From: Proteus columbae
Lineage (GTDB): Bacteria; Pseudomonadota; Gammaproteobacteria; Enterobacterales; Enterobacteriaceae
Length of the DNA stretch: 64,000 nt
Reading direction: 5' to 3'
NCBI RefSeq assembly: GCF_002777965.1
Contig: NZ_NGVR01000002.1
Span: 121,208 to 185,207 of the forward strand
In this document: one piece after another, positions 19,287 to 29,966 of the stretch
Numbering within the stretch: position 1 is the stretch's first letter
Layout: each line of letters opens with the position of its first letter
Translations under genes and position numbers: made by a program
Notes under the pieces: generated by a model
Databases searched by the model: none
Told to the model about the DNA's origin: nothing
Seen by the model: only the letters and a program-made list of their open reading frames with translations

Positions 19287-19310
19287 TGCCTTAAAGTGTA
19301 TTTCTGAACA

Positions 19311-19340
19311 AACGGAGGCTTGATTAGCCTCCGTTTTTTA
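19311..19340 (+). terminator. Intrinsic terminator after fdoI
   Basis: AACGGAGGCT (19311-19320) and AGCCTCCGTT (19326-19335) form a perfect 10-bp stem with a 5-nt loop, followed by TTTTTA. fdhE-selA-selB therefore probably need a separate promoter in 19341-19480 or read-through. Confidence 0.93.
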
Positions 19341-19495
19341 TTTAGTTTACGCCCGCATTTAAGACGTAAAAAAAACAATAAAATCACGCTATTATTACCC
19401 ACTGTCATGGCTTCATGTTTGCTTTTGATTTATTCTGAAGCCAAACCCTGTGGGTATTCACTATAAAATTTATGATAATAGGAAGATAGAACGTT

Positions 19496-20416
19496 ATGAG
19501 TATTCGCATCGTTCCTAAAGAGCAATTAGGCAAAGAGCAATCAGAAAAAGGGATTAGTTTTATTCCACCCGTATTATTCCCGAATCTGAAAAACCTTTAT
19601 CAACGTCGTGCTGAACGTTTCCAAACACTAGCAAAAGATAATCCTTTCGCAGACTACCTTGAATTTGCGGCAGAAATTGTCAAGGCTCAAGAAAAAGCAC
19701 TTCATGACAATCCATTAGTCGTTGATCTTGCCCCACTCCTTACACAGCAAGTCGGTGTCGCGCCTTTAGATAGAAAAACATTCAAACGCAGTAAACATTG
19801 GCATACTTTATTAGCCTCAATTATTGCTGAATTACGTCCCGTTGTGCCTGAAAGTGCCACTATCACCTTAGAAAATCTCTCTAAAGCTTCTGAAACTGAA
19901 TTAGAAGAGATGGCAACGGCATTGCTCAATGACGAATATTCAAAAGTCTCAGCAGATAAATCTGTCTTTATTTGGGCTGCATTATCTCTTTACTGGGCAC
20001 AATTAGCAGCGAATATTCCCGGTAAGGCGAAAACAGAATATGGTGAAAATCGCCAATTCTGCCCAGTTTGTAACAGTATGCCTGTGGCAAGCATGGTACA
20101 AATCGGCACAACACAAGGTTTACGCTATTTACACTGTAATTTATGTGAAACTCAGTGGCATGTTGTACGCATTAAATGCACCAACTGTGAATTAACAGGT
20201 AAATTAAATTACTGGTCTTTAGATAGCGAAAATGCCCCAGTGAAAGCAGAAAGTTGTGGTGATTGTGGAAGCTATCTGAAAATTTTATATCAAGAAAAAG
20301 ATGCCAATGTGGATGCTATCGCTGACGATTTAGCGTCTATTGTTCTTGATGCAAAAATGGAAGAAGAAGGCTTTGCTCGTAGTAGCATTAATCCATTCCT
20401 GTTCCCAAATGAATAA
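19496..20416 (+). CDS. fdhE: Formate dehydrogenase formation protein FdhE
   Basis: FdhE is needed for maturation of the respiratory formate dehydrogenases and binds the catalytic subunit in the cytoplasm. The 306-aa protein has the family's cysteine-rich C-terminal half, with rubredoxin-like CxxC motifs: [25 protein letters not shown] and CGDCG. Length and motifs match E. coli FdhE (309 aa). It lies after fdoGHI, as in E. coli, and 15 bp before selA. Confidence 0.96.
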   Translation: MSIRIVPKEQLGKEQSEKGISFIPPVLFPNLKNLYQRRAERFQTLAKDNPFADYLEFAAEIVKAQEKALHDNPLVVDLAPLLTQQVGVAPLDRKTFKRSKHWHTLLASIIAELRPVVPESATITLENLSKASETELEEMATALLNDEYSKVSADKSVFIWAALSLYWAQLAANIPGKAKTEYGENRQFCPVCNSMPVASMVQIGTTQGLRYLHCNLCETQWHVVRIKCTNCELTGKLNYWSLDSENAPVKAESCGDCGSYLKILYQEKDANVDAIADDLASIVLDAKMEEEGFARSSINPFLFPNE

Positions 20417-20431
20417 TAATTAGGTATTAGC

Positions 20432-21823
20432 ATGACAAATGATATGCGCTCACTTTACAGCCAACTACCGTCTATTGATAAGTTACTGCACCAAGCCGAC
20501 ATTCAAGCCCTAGTGGCTTCTTATGGTCAGACATTTATTGCAGAGCATTTACGAAAGTTACAAGAAGAAGCGCGTATCATTATTCGTCAAGAAAACGAAT
20601 TACCACAATGGCATAACCATTGGGCGAATGAATTAAAAAATCGCATTACATTACAACGAAAATCCTCGATTAAACCTGTTTTCAATTTAACAGGTACCGT
20701 TTTACACACTAATCTAGGGCGTGCATTAATGGCAGAATCTGCCATTGAAGCGGTTAGCCAAGTTATGCGTTCACCAGCAACCTTAGAGTATTCTCTTGAT
20801 GGTGCTGCAAGAGGACACCGTGATCGTGCTATCGCTGATTTGTTATGTGAACTAACGGGGGCAGAAGATGCCTGTATCGTTAATAACAACGCAGCTGCCG
20901 TTTTACTGATGCTCGCAACTGTTGCACCCAATAAAGAGGTTGTTGTTTCTCGTGGCGAATTAGTTGAGATTGGCGGCGCTTTTCGTATTCCCGATGTGAT
21001 GACACAAGCAGGCTGTACACTCAAAGAAGTGGGAACAACAAACCGTACTCACCTTAAAGATTATCGTAACGCCATTAATGAGAATACTGGTTTGCTAATG
21101 AAAGTTCATACTAGCAACTATTGTATTCAAGGCTTTACTGCCGAAGTACATGGCGATGAACTTGCCGCTCTTGGTAAAGAGATGAACTTACCGACCGCTA
21201 TCGATTTAGGCAGTGGTTCAATGACTAATTTAGCCGCATTAGGTTTACCTTCAGAGCCAATGCCTCAAGATTATCTGCAACAAGGGATCGACCTTGTGAC
21301 CTTCTCGGGTGATAAATTATTAGGTGGCCCACAAGCGGGGATAATCTTAGGTAAAAAAGTGTGGATTGAGGCTATTCAACGCCATCCTTTAAAGCGTGCA
21401 TTGCGTGTTGATAAAATGACATTAGCTGCTTTAGGTGCCACCTTACGCCTTTATCAGCAACCTGAAAAAATGGCTGTTGAAATTCCGACATTACGTTTGT
21501 TAACTCGGACACAAACAGAAATTAATGACATGGCGCAACGGTTATTGCCTCATTTTCAGGCATATTATGGGGATAATTACCATATCACGATATCCTCATG
21601 TGCTTCTCAAATAGGCAGCGGTTCGTTACCTATTGAAAGTTTACCGAGTGCAGCACTTACCTTTGAAGCCAAAGATGGAAAAGGTAGCCAGTTAGATGCG
21701 TTAGCTGCGCATTGGCGTAATTTAGAAAAGCCGATTATTGGTCGAATTACTGATGGTCGCCTGTGGCTTGATCTGCGCTGTCTTGAGGATGAAAATGCAT
21801 TAATACAGGCACTTTTACTATGA
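20432..21823 (+). CDS. selA: L-seryl-tRNA(Sec) selenium transferase SelA
   Basis: SelA is the PLP enzyme that turns seryl-tRNA(Sec) into selenocysteinyl-tRNA(Sec) with selenophosphate. The 463-aa protein has the N-terminal tRNA-binding domain (about 1-75) and the PLP fold, with the cofactor lysine at residue 295 in [14 protein letters not shown], the same number as in E. coli. The stop overlaps the selB start (ATGA), so the two are coupled. Its position directly after fdhE ties it to the selenoprotein FdoG. The selC tRNA and selD are not in this window. Confidence 0.98.
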   Translation: MTNDMRSLYSQLPSIDKLLHQADIQALVASYGQTFIAEHLRKLQEEARIIIRQENELPQWHNHWANELKNRITLQRKSSIKPVFNLTGTVLHTNLGRALMAESAIEAVSQVMRSPATLEYSLDGAARGHRDRAIADLLCELTGAEDACIVNNNAAAVLLMLATVAPNKEVVVSRGELVEIGGAFRIPDVMTQAGCTLKEVGTTNRTHLKDYRNAINENTGLLMKVHTSNYCIQGFTAEVHGDELAALGKEMNLPTAIDLGSGSMTNLAALGLPSEPMPQDYLQQGIDLVTFSGDKLLGGPQAGIILGKKVWIEAIQRHPLKRALRVDKMTLAALGATLRLYQQPEKMAVEIPTLRLLTRTQTEINDMAQRLLPHFQAYYGDNYHITISSCASQIGSGSLPIESLPSAALTFEAKDGKGSQLDALAAHWRNLEKPIIGRITDGRLWLDLRCLEDENALIQALLL

Positions 21824-23682
21824 TTTTTGCGACAGCAGGTCACGTAGACCACGGAAAAACCACACTTATACAGGCTATTACTGGGGTAGATACTACCCAT
21901 TTACCTGAAGAGAAAAAACGAGGCATGACCATTGATTTGGGTTATGCCTATTGGCGTCAAGACGATGGAACTTCAATTGGTTTTGTAGATGTTCCCGGTC
22001 ATGAGAAATTCCTTTCCAATATGCTCTCAGGTGTCGGAGGGATCTCCCATGCGCTATTAATTGTGGCTTGTGATGATGGTGTTATGGCACAAACCATCGA
22101 ACATATTTCTATTTTACGTCTTGCTGGCTGTCCTCAAGTTACCGTTATTCTCACCAAAGCAGATCGTGTTACCCAAGAACGAATTGAAGAAGTTCGTTCT
22201 CAAACAACGGATATGTTAGCCAATTTAGGCTGGCAAAAACCTGACTTTTTTGTCACCTCAGCCCCATCAGGGGAAGGGATTGCAGAGCTTCGCCACTATC
22301 TTGTTGGTCTGCACCAGCAAGAACAACAACACCCTCAATGGCATAAGCGTTTTCGTTTAGCAATAGACCGTGTTTTTAGCATTAAAGGTGCAGGATTAGT
22401 TGTCACAGGAACTGCGCTTGCGGGGCAAATTTCTGTTGGCGATACCTATTGGCTAACAGGCGCAGATAAACCGGTAAGAATAAGAGCCTTACATGCACAG
22501 AATCAGCCCGTAGAACATGCGGGTGCAGGTCATCGTATCGCAATTAACATCACAGGTGATGTCAGTAAAGAAAACGTCTCTCGTGGTGACTGGTTGCTTT
22601 CTCAAGCGCCTAATTATCAGTCTCATAAAATATTAGTCAGTTTAATTGCGGATGAACCTTTAAAACATTGGCAACCTGTACATATTCACCATGGTACACG
22701 TCATATTACGGGTCGCGTTGCTCTTTTAAATGATGCTAGTGAAACACCACAGTTAGCGGAGCTTATTCTTGATGAACCTCTTTGGCTGGTGGATAACGAC
22801 AGACTTATCTTGCGTGATATCAGTGCTCAACGCACCTTAGCCGCAGCGAAAGTATTATATTTGCATTCGCCTCGTAGAGGTAAACGACAAGCCGAATTCT
22901 TAACTTGGTTACACCAACTTAATAGTGCAGACAGCGTCAGTGCCAATTTAGCGTTATGTTTACCAAAAGGTGAGCTATCTTTAAGTCAGTTTTCTTGGGC
23001 TCAACAATTAACTGAAAGTGCGCTGGCTCAATTATTAGAAACCTTTGACCTAGTGAGCATTGCTGGCGTTATTCTTTCTAAAGAGAATGCTTATAACGCA
23101 AAACAGAAATTGCTCGATACACTTGAGGAATATCACCAACAACATAATGATCAAATGGGCGTGGGTCGTTCTCGTTTAAAACGGATGGCACTACCTACTT
23201 ATCATGATGAATTAGTCTATTACTTAATTGATCAATTACGTAAAGAAGGTGCTATTAGCCAAAGTCGTGGTTGGCTTCATCTTCCAACCCATGGTCTTGC
23301 TTTTTCTCCAGAACAAGATGCGCTATGGCAAAATGCAAAAATCTATTTTGAGCAATCCGAACCTTGGTGGGTACGTGATCTAGCCAACGAAATGAAAAAT
23401 GATGAAAAAGTGATCCGCTCATTATTACGTAAAGCGGCACAATTAGGTTTAATTATTCCGATTATTGCTGACCGCTACTATACACACCAATCAATAGAAA
23501 AATTTGCGTCTATCATTGTGAAATATAATGAAAGTAATGGCAGTGTCACCGCTGCGGATTTCCGTGATGAGTTATCTGTTGGACGTAAATTAGCCGTACA
23601 AATCTTAGAGTATTTTGACCGCACTGGTTTTACTCGCCGCAAAAAAGATCTTCATATTTTACGAGACAAAGGGTTATTCTAA
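21820..23682 (+). CDS. selB: Selenocysteine-specific elongation factor SelB
   Basis: SelB brings Sec-tRNA to ribosomes stalled at a UGA with a SECIS hairpin. The 620-aa protein starts with the GTPase G1 loop GHVDHGKT (7-14), then DVPGHEKF and TKAD, followed by EF-Tu-like domains II and III. Four winged-helix domains (from about residue 370 to the end) bind the SECIS. The length matches E. coli SelB (614 aa). It overlaps selA by four bases. Its natural target hairpin is in fdoG of the same cluster (15235-15252). Confidence 0.98.
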   Translation: MIFATAGHVDHGKTTLIQAITGVDTTHLPEEKKRGMTIDLGYAYWRQDDGTSIGFVDVPGHEKFLSNMLSGVGGISHALLIVACDDGVMAQTIEHISILRLAGCPQVTVILTKADRVTQERIEEVRSQTTDMLANLGWQKPDFFVTSAPSGEGIAELRHYLVGLHQQEQQHPQWHKRFRLAIDRVFSIKGAGLVVTGTALAGQISVGDTYWLTGADKPVRIRALHAQNQPVEHAGAGHRIAINITGDVSKENVSRGDWLLSQAPNYQSHKILVSLIADEPLKHWQPVHIHHGTRHITGRVALLNDASETPQLAELILDEPLWLVDNDRLILRDISAQRTLAAAKVLYLHSPRRGKRQAEFLTWLHQLNSADSVSANLALCLPKGELSLSQFSWAQQLTESALAQLLETFDLVSIAGVILSKENAYNAKQKLLDTLEEYHQQHNDQMGVGRSRLKRMALPTYHDELVYYLIDQLRKEGAISQSRGWLHLPTHGLAFSPEQDALWQNAKIYFEQSEPWWVRDLANEMKNDEKVIRSLLRKAAQLGLIIPIIADRYYTHQSIEKFASIIVKYNESNGSVTAADFRDELSVGRKLAVQILEYFDRTGFTRRKKDLHILRDKGLF

Positions 23683-23792
23683 ATCCAGATGTTAACTTAG
23701 GCTAAATAAAGTTATTTAGCCTATTTAAGGTTATCGCCTACAATATTTGTAAAATATCCCCTTTATTCTTTATCACTATACTCGGAAGAGAT

Positions 23793-25442
23793 ATGAAAAA
23801 AATATTAGGAAGTGCTTATCTTGCACTTATTCTTATTGCCTCACTCTTTATTGTTTTTGAGAAAGCAACGTTTATTTATACTGCACTTCTTTCAGTCGGT
23901 GCTTATTTTATTCTTTTTTCTCTTTGCTTTATTTTATCAGCTCGTGTCTTATTTTCGGTTATTACCACTGGCACACTTTTCCTGATAACTAAGTTTATTA
24001 ATCAACTCAAAGTCCATTATTACAAAGAAACATTAATGTTCTCTGACTTTGATTTAGCTTTTGATAGCTCTAATTTAGGGACATTAGGCCATTATTGGGA
24101 AGCCGGCGTTGCATTAGTTGCGATGCTAATATGGCTTTTTATCAATATGTCTATTGCTTGGCATTTTTCCAAAAAATCACGCCCAGCTTTGCGTATAAGT
24201 AGCTTATTCTTAATGGTCATTGGGTTTACCACTATCCATTTCACCGTAGAAAAATGGCAAGCTGAATGGGAAGGTACACTTCCAGGAGGACGAGGTACTG
24301 TCACTAATTTAATAATGTCTGGCTACCAAACGGCTTATCACCCTCCTTATTTCAATGAAAATGCAGATTATTTCCTTGAACAAGCGAACAAAACTGTATT
24401 GCCAGAAACACAGACAGACATAAAACCAGACATTGTCATTTTATTACAAGAATCGACAGTTAATCCTCATATTTATCAATTTGATACAGATATTGCACTA
24501 CCTGATTTATTTATGTTCCAAAAAGATGAAGATGTCAGTGCGCAAAGCCCTTTACGTGTACAAACCTTTGGTGGTGGTACTTGGCTTTCTGAATTTTCTG
24601 TATTAACAGGGTTAAATACGGATGATTTTGGTGCACGTAAAAACTCCGTATTCTATTTTGTTGTCGATAATCTTAATGAGAGTTTATTCCGCCAACTAAA
24701 AGCCGAAGGTTATTACACGGTTTTGCTCACTCCGTTTAATCGTAGTGCTTACCATGCAGGTTACGCTTATGAAAAAATGGGAATTGATGAAATCATTCAA
24801 CCTCAAGAGCTTGGCTATCCGGGAACATTAGAAGAAAATCTCTGGAAAATATCAACGGTAGATATGCTGGGTTACGTTGAAGAGGTACTGAAAAAACGTA
24901 CTGACAAGCCACTGTTTATATTCTCATTAACCATGTATGAGCATGGCCCTTATGATGAATCACACAGAGATCAGTACCAAATTACAGGTCATACAGAAAG
25001 CAGTAATGCACCGGGTAAATTTAGCCACTATATGGAGAAAATTATCACCAGTGATCCAGCAATTAAAGATTTCTCTAATTTTGTTGCACAAAGAGAAAAA
25101 CCGACGATGTTTCTCTATTTTGGTGATCACCAACCCAATATTGAGCTAAAAAATTATCAGTCACCTTTTAATAACCCTGCGTATATTACTCAGTTCACCT
25201 TAAGAGACAACCTATCTCAAGGTGCGCCAATAACAACGGGTGAATTAACTGATATTAGCTTCTTAGGTGGTATGCTCTTAGAGCGCGCTCGTTTGCCATT
25301 ATCCCCTTTCTACAAAGCAAACATTCAAATGCGCCACTTATGTGAAGGTAAATTAAATGACTGTGAAGATGAGAAATTAGTTAACAGTTATAAAAATTAT
25401 ATCTATGACAAACTGAAAGTCGCTGGTGGTACAGATAATTAA
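23793..25442 (+). CDS. LtaS/sulfatase-family membrane enzyme
   Basis: This 549-aa protein has four to five N-terminal membrane helices (about 5-180) and a C-terminal periplasmic alkaline-phosphatase-superfamily domain (about 215-520), as in lipoteichoic acid synthase and phosphoethanolamine transferases. Visible catalytic elements are VILLQEST (metal ligand Glu near 221), the FGGGTW loop with the likely nucleophile Thr near 267, and LYFGDHQPN (Asp-His metal ligands near 445). In Gram-negative bacteria such enzymes transfer phosphoglycerol or phosphoethanolamine to envelope sugars; the donor and acceptor are unknown here. A single-gene unit ended by a bidirectional terminator. Confidence 0.85.
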   Translation: MKKILGSAYLALILIASLFIVFEKATFIYTALLSVGAYFILFSLCFILSARVLFSVITTGTLFLITKFINQLKVHYYKETLMFSDFDLAFDSSNLGTLGHYWEAGVALVAMLIWLFINMSIAWHFSKKSRPALRISSLFLMVIGFTTIHFTVEKWQAEWEGTLPGGRGTVTNLIMSGYQTAYHPPYFNENADYFLEQANKTVLPETQTDIKPDIVILLQESTVNPHIYQFDTDIALPDLFMFQKDEDVSAQSPLRVQTFGGGTWLSEFSVLTGLNTDDFGARKNSVFYFVVDNLNESLFRQLKAEGYYTVLLTPFNRSAYHAGYAYEKMGIDEIIQPQELGYPGTLEENLWKISTVDMLGYVEEVLKKRTDKPLFIFSLTMYEHGPYDESHRDQYQITGHTESSNAPGKFSHYMEKIITSDPAIKDFSNFVAQREKPTMFLYFGDHQPNIELKNYQSPFNNPAYITQFTLRDNLSQGAPITTGELTDISFLGGMLLERARLPLSPFYKANIQMRHLCEGKLNDCEDEKLVNSYKNYIYDKLKVAGGTDN

Positions 25443-25507
25443 TTTTTATTACTTAAATAAAAGATGATCGGGATAATAAATCCCAAAAGATAAGTAATAT
25501 CAAAAAG

Positions 25508-25535
25508 AAAGAGGCTAAATATTTAGCCTCTTTCT
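25508..25535. terminator. Bidirectional terminator, perfect palindrome
   Basis: AAAGAGGCTAAAT (25508-25520) is followed directly by its reverse complement (25521-25533), with A-rich and T-rich flanks. It serves both the sulfatase-like gene and the leftward Mop gene. Confidence 0.9.
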
Positions 25536-25559
25536 TTATTTCAAAAAATAAACATACAA

Positions 25560-25988
25560 TTATTTGCGCGTTGCAACAATCACACTTGATGCTTTCACTA
25601 GCGCTAAAACATCACTGCCTTTTGCCAGCTTCATCTCTTGTAAGCTTTCATTTGTAATAACAGCAGTCAGTTCTAAACCTTTAGCTGTTTCTAAATGCAC
25701 AGTAGAGTTCACCGCACCTTGTACGATTTGAGTCACTTTACCTACAAATTGGTTACGTGCAGAGAAATTTAAACCGCAATCAGGCAATGCCAAAACAACC
25801 CATGGCGCTTTAATAATGGCAATAGCTTCACCGTCTTTTTTAATGTTTAAGCTTTCACAACTTTCTTTGGTGATAATAGTTGCTAGTTTCTCGCCGTGAG
25901 CTAAAGATAAAATCACTTCGCTATTTACTGCACCTTCAATAATATCAACAACTTTACCGACTAACTGATTGCGTGCTGAAACTTTCAT
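25560..25988 (-). CDS. Tandem-Mop molybdate/molybdopterin-binding protein
   Basis: This 142-aa protein consists of two consecutive Mop (molbindin) domains. Residues 3-12 (VSARNQLVGK) and 75-84 (FSARNQFVGK) start the two copies, each followed by a GAVNS stretch and ending in an ALV/AIIKA segment. Family members bind molybdate in the cytoplasm for storage or buffering. FdoG is a molybdenum enzyme, so its place just beyond the formate dehydrogenase genes may be meaningful. It is monocistronic and leftward. Confidence 0.88.
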   Translation of the reverse strand: MKVSARNQLVGKVVDIIEGAVNSEVILSLAHGEKLATIITKESCESLNIKKDGEAIAIIKAPWVVLALPDCGLNFSARNQFVGKVTQIVQGAVNSTVHLETAKGLELTAVITNESLQEMKLAKGSDVLALVKASSVIVATRK

Positions 25989-26297
25989 TTATCCACCTCT
26001 ATTGTTGATGAGAAATCATATTAATAACATTATCAAGTTATTGAGGTAACTTTAGCATAAATATCATTAAATAAATTATTCTTAGATCATAGATTAAAGT
26101 TTATTTATTATTTAAATAACATAACGTTATAAACAAATAGAGATAGAGAATTACAATTAACTTATTAAAATCGAATAAGTATAAATAATTTATAGAATTA
26201 TCTTTTTAGTACTATCGATATAAAAAACAGATAACTTAATGCCTCTTTGTATTAAAAGGAATTTAAGCTATCTATTATTCAAATTAACTAAATATAC
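25989..26297. other. AT-rich intergenic region, no gene seen
   Basis: This 309-bp stretch upstream of the Mop gene and downstream of bcsZ is very AT-rich. It contains the short palindrome ATAACGTTAT near 26121-26132. No terminator with a clear U-run was seen for the bcs transcript, and no RNA gene or ORF. Confidence 0.4.
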
Positions 26298-27326
26298 TTA
26301 TTGCCCGTTTTGAGCAAATGCCGCTAATAAGTGTAAAGCCGAAGAGTAATAATCTGTATCTTTACTTAAATCAACATCTTCAATAGGTGTTTTCATCGTT
26401 AAATCTCTTACTGCCATCATACCGGGAGTAAGGTTATATTCAGCACGCTCTTGAGCATCAATACTTACCCAAGCAGGAGTTTTATAACGATCAAATTGCT
26501 GCCAATACTGCACAAAGGGTTGTAATGCTAATTCATCATGTGCCCAAGCTAAATAAAGCGGGATACGTATTGCATCAAAGCTAAATCGTGCAGGCCATTT
26601 TTCACTAGGCTCTATCTTTCCATCCGGAAACAAACTTACCCAGTCTGTTGGTAATTGATACTCACCAAACCGCATGTTTCTAAGTAAAGATTGGCTATCA
26701 TTAATTAACGCTTTCCATCGAACATCTTTACTTGTGCGATAAAAATCTTTCCATGCAGGGAAAATAAAATAGGATGGGTTAATAATAATTTCTTCTGGTG
26801 TTTTAAAGCCATTAATACCCGGTAAAAGTACAGTATAGTTTTTTGTCTTAACTAAAGTATGTTCCAAAATAGCGTGTTGAATAGAATCAGAAGCTGAAAG
26901 ATAACTTTCATCATTCCATTTCTCACCGGCTTTTAATAATGCCCACGCAATTAAGATATCACCATCTGTTGCATTATTAGGATCAGGGGTATGTTCACTA
27001 TTTTCTGGCTCATAACGCCATTTAAATAAACCTAAATCGCCACGATAAAGAGATGTGGCTGTCCAGCGCCATAACTTATTAAATGTTTCATGATCATCAC
27101 TCATCACAGCCATTAACATGCCATAGCCTTGACCTTCAGAGTGTGAAATATTTTTGTTAGCGCTGTCTATAACTCGCCCATCATCCTGAATATAGCGCTC
27201 TTTAAACTGCTGCCATCCTACTTGAGTATCTGCTGCCTGTATTGAAGGAGAAACCATAAGCAACAAACCTAAAATAAAAAAGGTAGAAAATATATAATGA
27301 CAACGAGATAAGTGCCTAAAAGACAT
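26298..27326 (-). CDS. bcsZ: Periplasmic endo-1,4-beta-glucanase BcsZ
   Basis: BcsZ is a family-8 glycoside hydrolase that trims beta-1,4-glucan in the periplasm during cellulose export. The 342-aa protein has a signal peptide (about 1-31, cleavage SIQA-AD), the catalytic acid in HSEGQGYG (Glu64), an ATDGD motif (about 119-123), and a later Asp in RFSFDAIRIPLYLAWA that corresponds to the catalytic base. Length fits the family. It is the last gene of the leftward bcs operon, 73 bp after the galU-like gene. Confidence 0.95.
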   Translation of the reverse strand: MSFRHLSRCHYIFSTFFILGLLLMVSPSIQAADTQVGWQQFKERYIQDDGRVIDSANKNISHSEGQGYGMLMAVMSDDHETFNKLWRWTATSLYRGDLGLFKWRYEPENSEHTPDPNNATDGDILIAWALLKAGEKWNDESYLSASDSIQHAILEHTLVKTKNYTVLLPGINGFKTPEEIIINPSYFIFPAWKDFYRTSKDVRWKALINDSQSLLRNMRFGEYQLPTDWVSLFPDGKIEPSEKWPARFSFDAIRIPLYLAWAHDELALQPFVQYWQQFDRYKTPAWVSIDAQERAEYNLTPGMMAVRDLTMKTPIEDVDLSKDTDYYSSALHLLAAFAQNGQ

Positions 27327-27399
27327 TGCCTTTCTCTCCTGCTATTGCCGACCGCCATCTTATCTCGGTCGGCATATTGCATATTATTTCAATATAAAC

Positions 27400-28359
27400 T
27401 CAAAAGATAGCAACTATCTTTTGTGCTTCACTTACTTCATCTTCTTCTATGGCTTCTGTTTTGGGTAACAATGTTTTTTCACAAAAGTCCTGCATCCAAG
27501 AAGAAAATTCTTCTTTTAACGCAGAATTATGGAGGCCATATTCAACAAAGGCTTTCATATATCCTAGCTTATTACCACAGTCATGTGATTTACCCACTAA
27601 GGTATACGCTTCAGCGACTTCTTTTTTCAATAATAAATCAATCGCATCTGTTAATTGAATTTCACCACCAACACCAGCAGGTAGACCATCTAATAATTCC
27701 CAGATAGCTTCAGAGAAAACATAACGACCAACAACAGAAAGGTTAGAAGGTGCATCTTCAGGATTTGGTTTTTCCACGATACGACGAATAGGAGCCCAAT
27801 TACCTTGAGGACAGAAAACACCTTCACAATCTACAACACCATATTGTTGCACTTGGCTCATTGGCACAGGTTCAACCATAATTTGGCTACGTTCTGTTTT
27901 TTCAAAACGTTTTATCATTGCTGATAAATTATCATGTTGAGGATCGCAATAATGTGCATTTAATAAAACATCAGGCAGTAAAACAATAAATGGATTATTA
28001 CCAATAACTGGACGTGCACAGCAAATTGCATGGCCTAAACCTAAAGCATGGCCTTGGCGAATTTGGACAATTTTGACATTTTCAGGACAAATTGAACGCA
28101 CTTCTTCTAATAATTTATTTTTAATACGCTGTTCCAGCATATTTTCTAATTCAAAGCTGGTATCAAAGTGATCCGCAATTGAATTTTTAGAAGAGTGAGT
28201 AACTAAAATAATTTCCTCAACGCCTGCCTGAGCACACTCTTCAACAATATATTGAATTAAAGGGCGATCAACAATAGGTAGCATTTCTTTAGGAATTGAT
28301 TTCGTTGCAGGTAACATACGAGTACCTAATCCAGCAACAGGGATAACCGCTTTCATCAT
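27400..28359 (-). CDS. galU: UTP-glucose-1-phosphate uridylyltransferase (GalU type) within the bcs operon
   Basis: The enzyme makes UDP-glucose, the substrate of cellulose synthase. The 319-aa protein has the nucleotide-binding start [30 protein letters not shown], and [14 protein letters not shown] of GalU rather than the regulatory paralogue GalF. Compared with E. coli GalU (302 aa) it has an extended, acidic C-terminal tail. It lies between the diguanylate cyclase and bcsZ genes on the same strand, so it is probably a locus-specific supplier. Whether a second galU exists elsewhere cannot be seen here. Confidence 0.9.
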   Translation of the reverse strand: MMKAVIPVAGLGTRMLPATKSIPKEMLPIVDRPLIQYIVEECAQAGVEEIILVTHSSKNSIADHFDTSFELENMLEQRIKNKLLEEVRSICPENVKIVQIRQGHALGLGHAICCARPVIGNNPFIVLLPDVLLNAHYCDPQHDNLSAMIKRFEKTERSQIMVEPVPMSQVQQYGVVDCEGVFCPQGNWAPIRRIVEKPNPEDAPSNLSVVGRYVFSEAIWELLDGLPAGVGGEIQLTDAIDLLLKKEVAEAYTLVGKSHDCGNKLGYMKAFVEYGLHNSALKEEFSSWMQDFCEKTLLPKTEAIEEDEVSEAQKIVAIF

Positions 28360-28529
28360 AATAAAATCCTCTAATAGATATTTATCTAAAACTAATATTT
28401 AGTATTATTTTAAATTTACTCTTATATTTCATCAGGAATGCTAGATATATTTTAAAAACAGTTACCTCCCTCTTCGTTAAAAAGAGATAACGTTATTTAT
28501 ATATATCTTTATTAAAAATAACTTTCTAT

Positions 28530-29441
28530 TTAAAACCCAGAATAAAACCCATATTTATTACCACCCATTTCTTTTATGGAATAAAGTGTTTCATCTGCAG
28601 ATTTTAATAATTCAGATAATGTTTTTCCGTCTTTAGGATATTCAGCAATACCTAAACTAATTGAAGGAGTTAACATAAAGTCCGAATTAATATTGATGGG
28701 CTTTTCCATTGATTTCCAAAGTGATTCTATTATTTCTAACAAAATCACAGAACAAGAACGTAATCCTTTAGGGAAAAGCACAGCAAACTCATCGCCACCA
28801 AGTCGCCCACAATAGACTTCACTGTTTTCTAATTGTGACAACCGTTTAGATATTTCACACAATACTTTATCGCCTGCATGATGCCCAAATTGATCATTAA
28901 TAGATTTGAATTTATCGCAATCTATAATACCAAGGCAAAATGAAGAGGGCTGTAAAATATTTAATCGTTCATTTTCAATTTTTTCGACGATACTTAATCG
29001 ATTAGATATTCCAGTTAATGAATCAATATAGCTTTTATTAAATAACTCATTTCTTAGCTCTACCTTATCAGTAATATCTAAGCTAATAAATACATAATGA
29101 GAAATTAAATTACTTTCATCAAACACAGGAATAATACTAATATCTTCCCATATATCTTGTTGTGCATCGTTATTTCTTTTGGCTTCTAATCGATATACTC
29201 CTTTATTATCATTATTACCATTTACACAACAATTGATTTGATTCTCGTCAATTAAGTTAAATAAGCTGTATTTTTTACCTTTTATATTTTCAAAATGAAC
29301 ATTATTGAATTCACAATACTTTTCATTTGCATAAATAATGATGCCATTAATATCTGTTACTAACATCATGAAAACATTATTAGTAAATTGCTTTATTAAT
29401 AAGCATTTAGAATTATCATCATTAAATATCATTTCATTCAT
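28530..29441 (-). CDS. PAS-GGDEF diguanylate cyclase in the bcs operon
   Basis: This 303-aa protein has an N-terminal PAS domain (about 15-125, with ITDKVELR at the PAS-to-GGDEF junction) and a GGDEF domain (about 135-303) with intact active site GGDEF (215-219), metal-binding Asp176 in DCDKFKSIND, and FGHHAGD. The usual inhibitory I-site RxxD is absent: those positions are Asn and Val. No membrane helix is visible, so it is cytoplasmic. It probably makes c-di-GMP for the PilZ domain of BcsA in the same operon; the PAS ligand is unknown. Confidence 0.93.
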   Translation of the reverse strand: MNEMIFNDDNSKCLLIKQFTNNVFMMLVTDINGIIIYANEKYCEFNNVHFENIKGKKYSLFNLIDENQINCCVNGNNDNKGVYRLEAKRNNDAQQDIWEDISIIPVFDESNLISHYVFISLDITDKVELRNELFNKSYIDSLTGISNRLSIVEKIENERLNILQPSSFCLGIIDCDKFKSINDQFGHHAGDKVLCEISKRLSQLENSEVYCGRLGGDEFAVLFPKGLRSCSVILLEIIESLWKSMEKPININSDFMLTPSISLGIAEYPKDGKTLSELLKSADETLYSIKEMGGNKYGFYSGF

Positions 29442-29480
29442 TTTTGACCTCCTATGCTCATCAATAAAGCATATATATTA

Positions 29481-29951
29481 TTATTCGGCTGATGAGTTAT
29501 GCGCATAGCGGAAAATAAAGACATCTTTTGCATCAGTAGGTTGGCGATGTACTTGCATTTTGGCATTACCACCTTGGTTTGTTAACCAACCTTCATATAA
29601 CCCTTCTAAAATCCCCGCACTTGCAACACGCCACTGAGCATCATCTTGGCTTTGTGTAAAATGAGGCCATGCACAATGCACCAGTAAAAGTTCGCTCATT
29701 GCAGGAGATATAGTGACAAAACCCCATTTAAATAACGTTAATACGCGATTAATATGTGATTCAAGTAATTGAATATTTTCGCTTTCGGGTAAAGGATAAC
29801 GTAAGGCAATATCTTTACCTATATTCCTTAATTTATTTCCAGCAGTAGAAATATCATTGTCATTTAAAATTTGAAAAAATAATAATTGAGTTAGATCTTG
29901 CCAGCCACTTTCAAAAGGTAATTGTAAGATATCACTGTCATGCTTATTCAT
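29481..29951 (-). CDS. bcsD: Cellulose synthase subunit BcsD
   Basis: BcsD is a small periplasmic ring-forming subunit that helps arrange glucan chains in type I (Komagataeibacter-like) systems. This 156-aa protein has the typical length and contains family-like segments GWQDLTQLLFFQIL, HINRVLTLFKWGFVTI and GILEGLYEGWLTNQGG. There is no signal peptide, as usual for the family. It follows bcsC by 15 bp, so they are translated together. Confidence 0.88.
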   Translation of the reverse strand: MNKHDSDILQLPFESGWQDLTQLLFFQILNDNDISTAGNKLRNIGKDIALRYPLPESENIQLLESHINRVLTLFKWGFVTISPAMSELLLVHCAWPHFTQSQDDAQWRVASAGILEGLYEGWLTNQGGNAKMQVHRQPTDAKDVFIFRYAHNSSAE

Positions 29952-29966
29952 TATTTGTCTCCTTAA

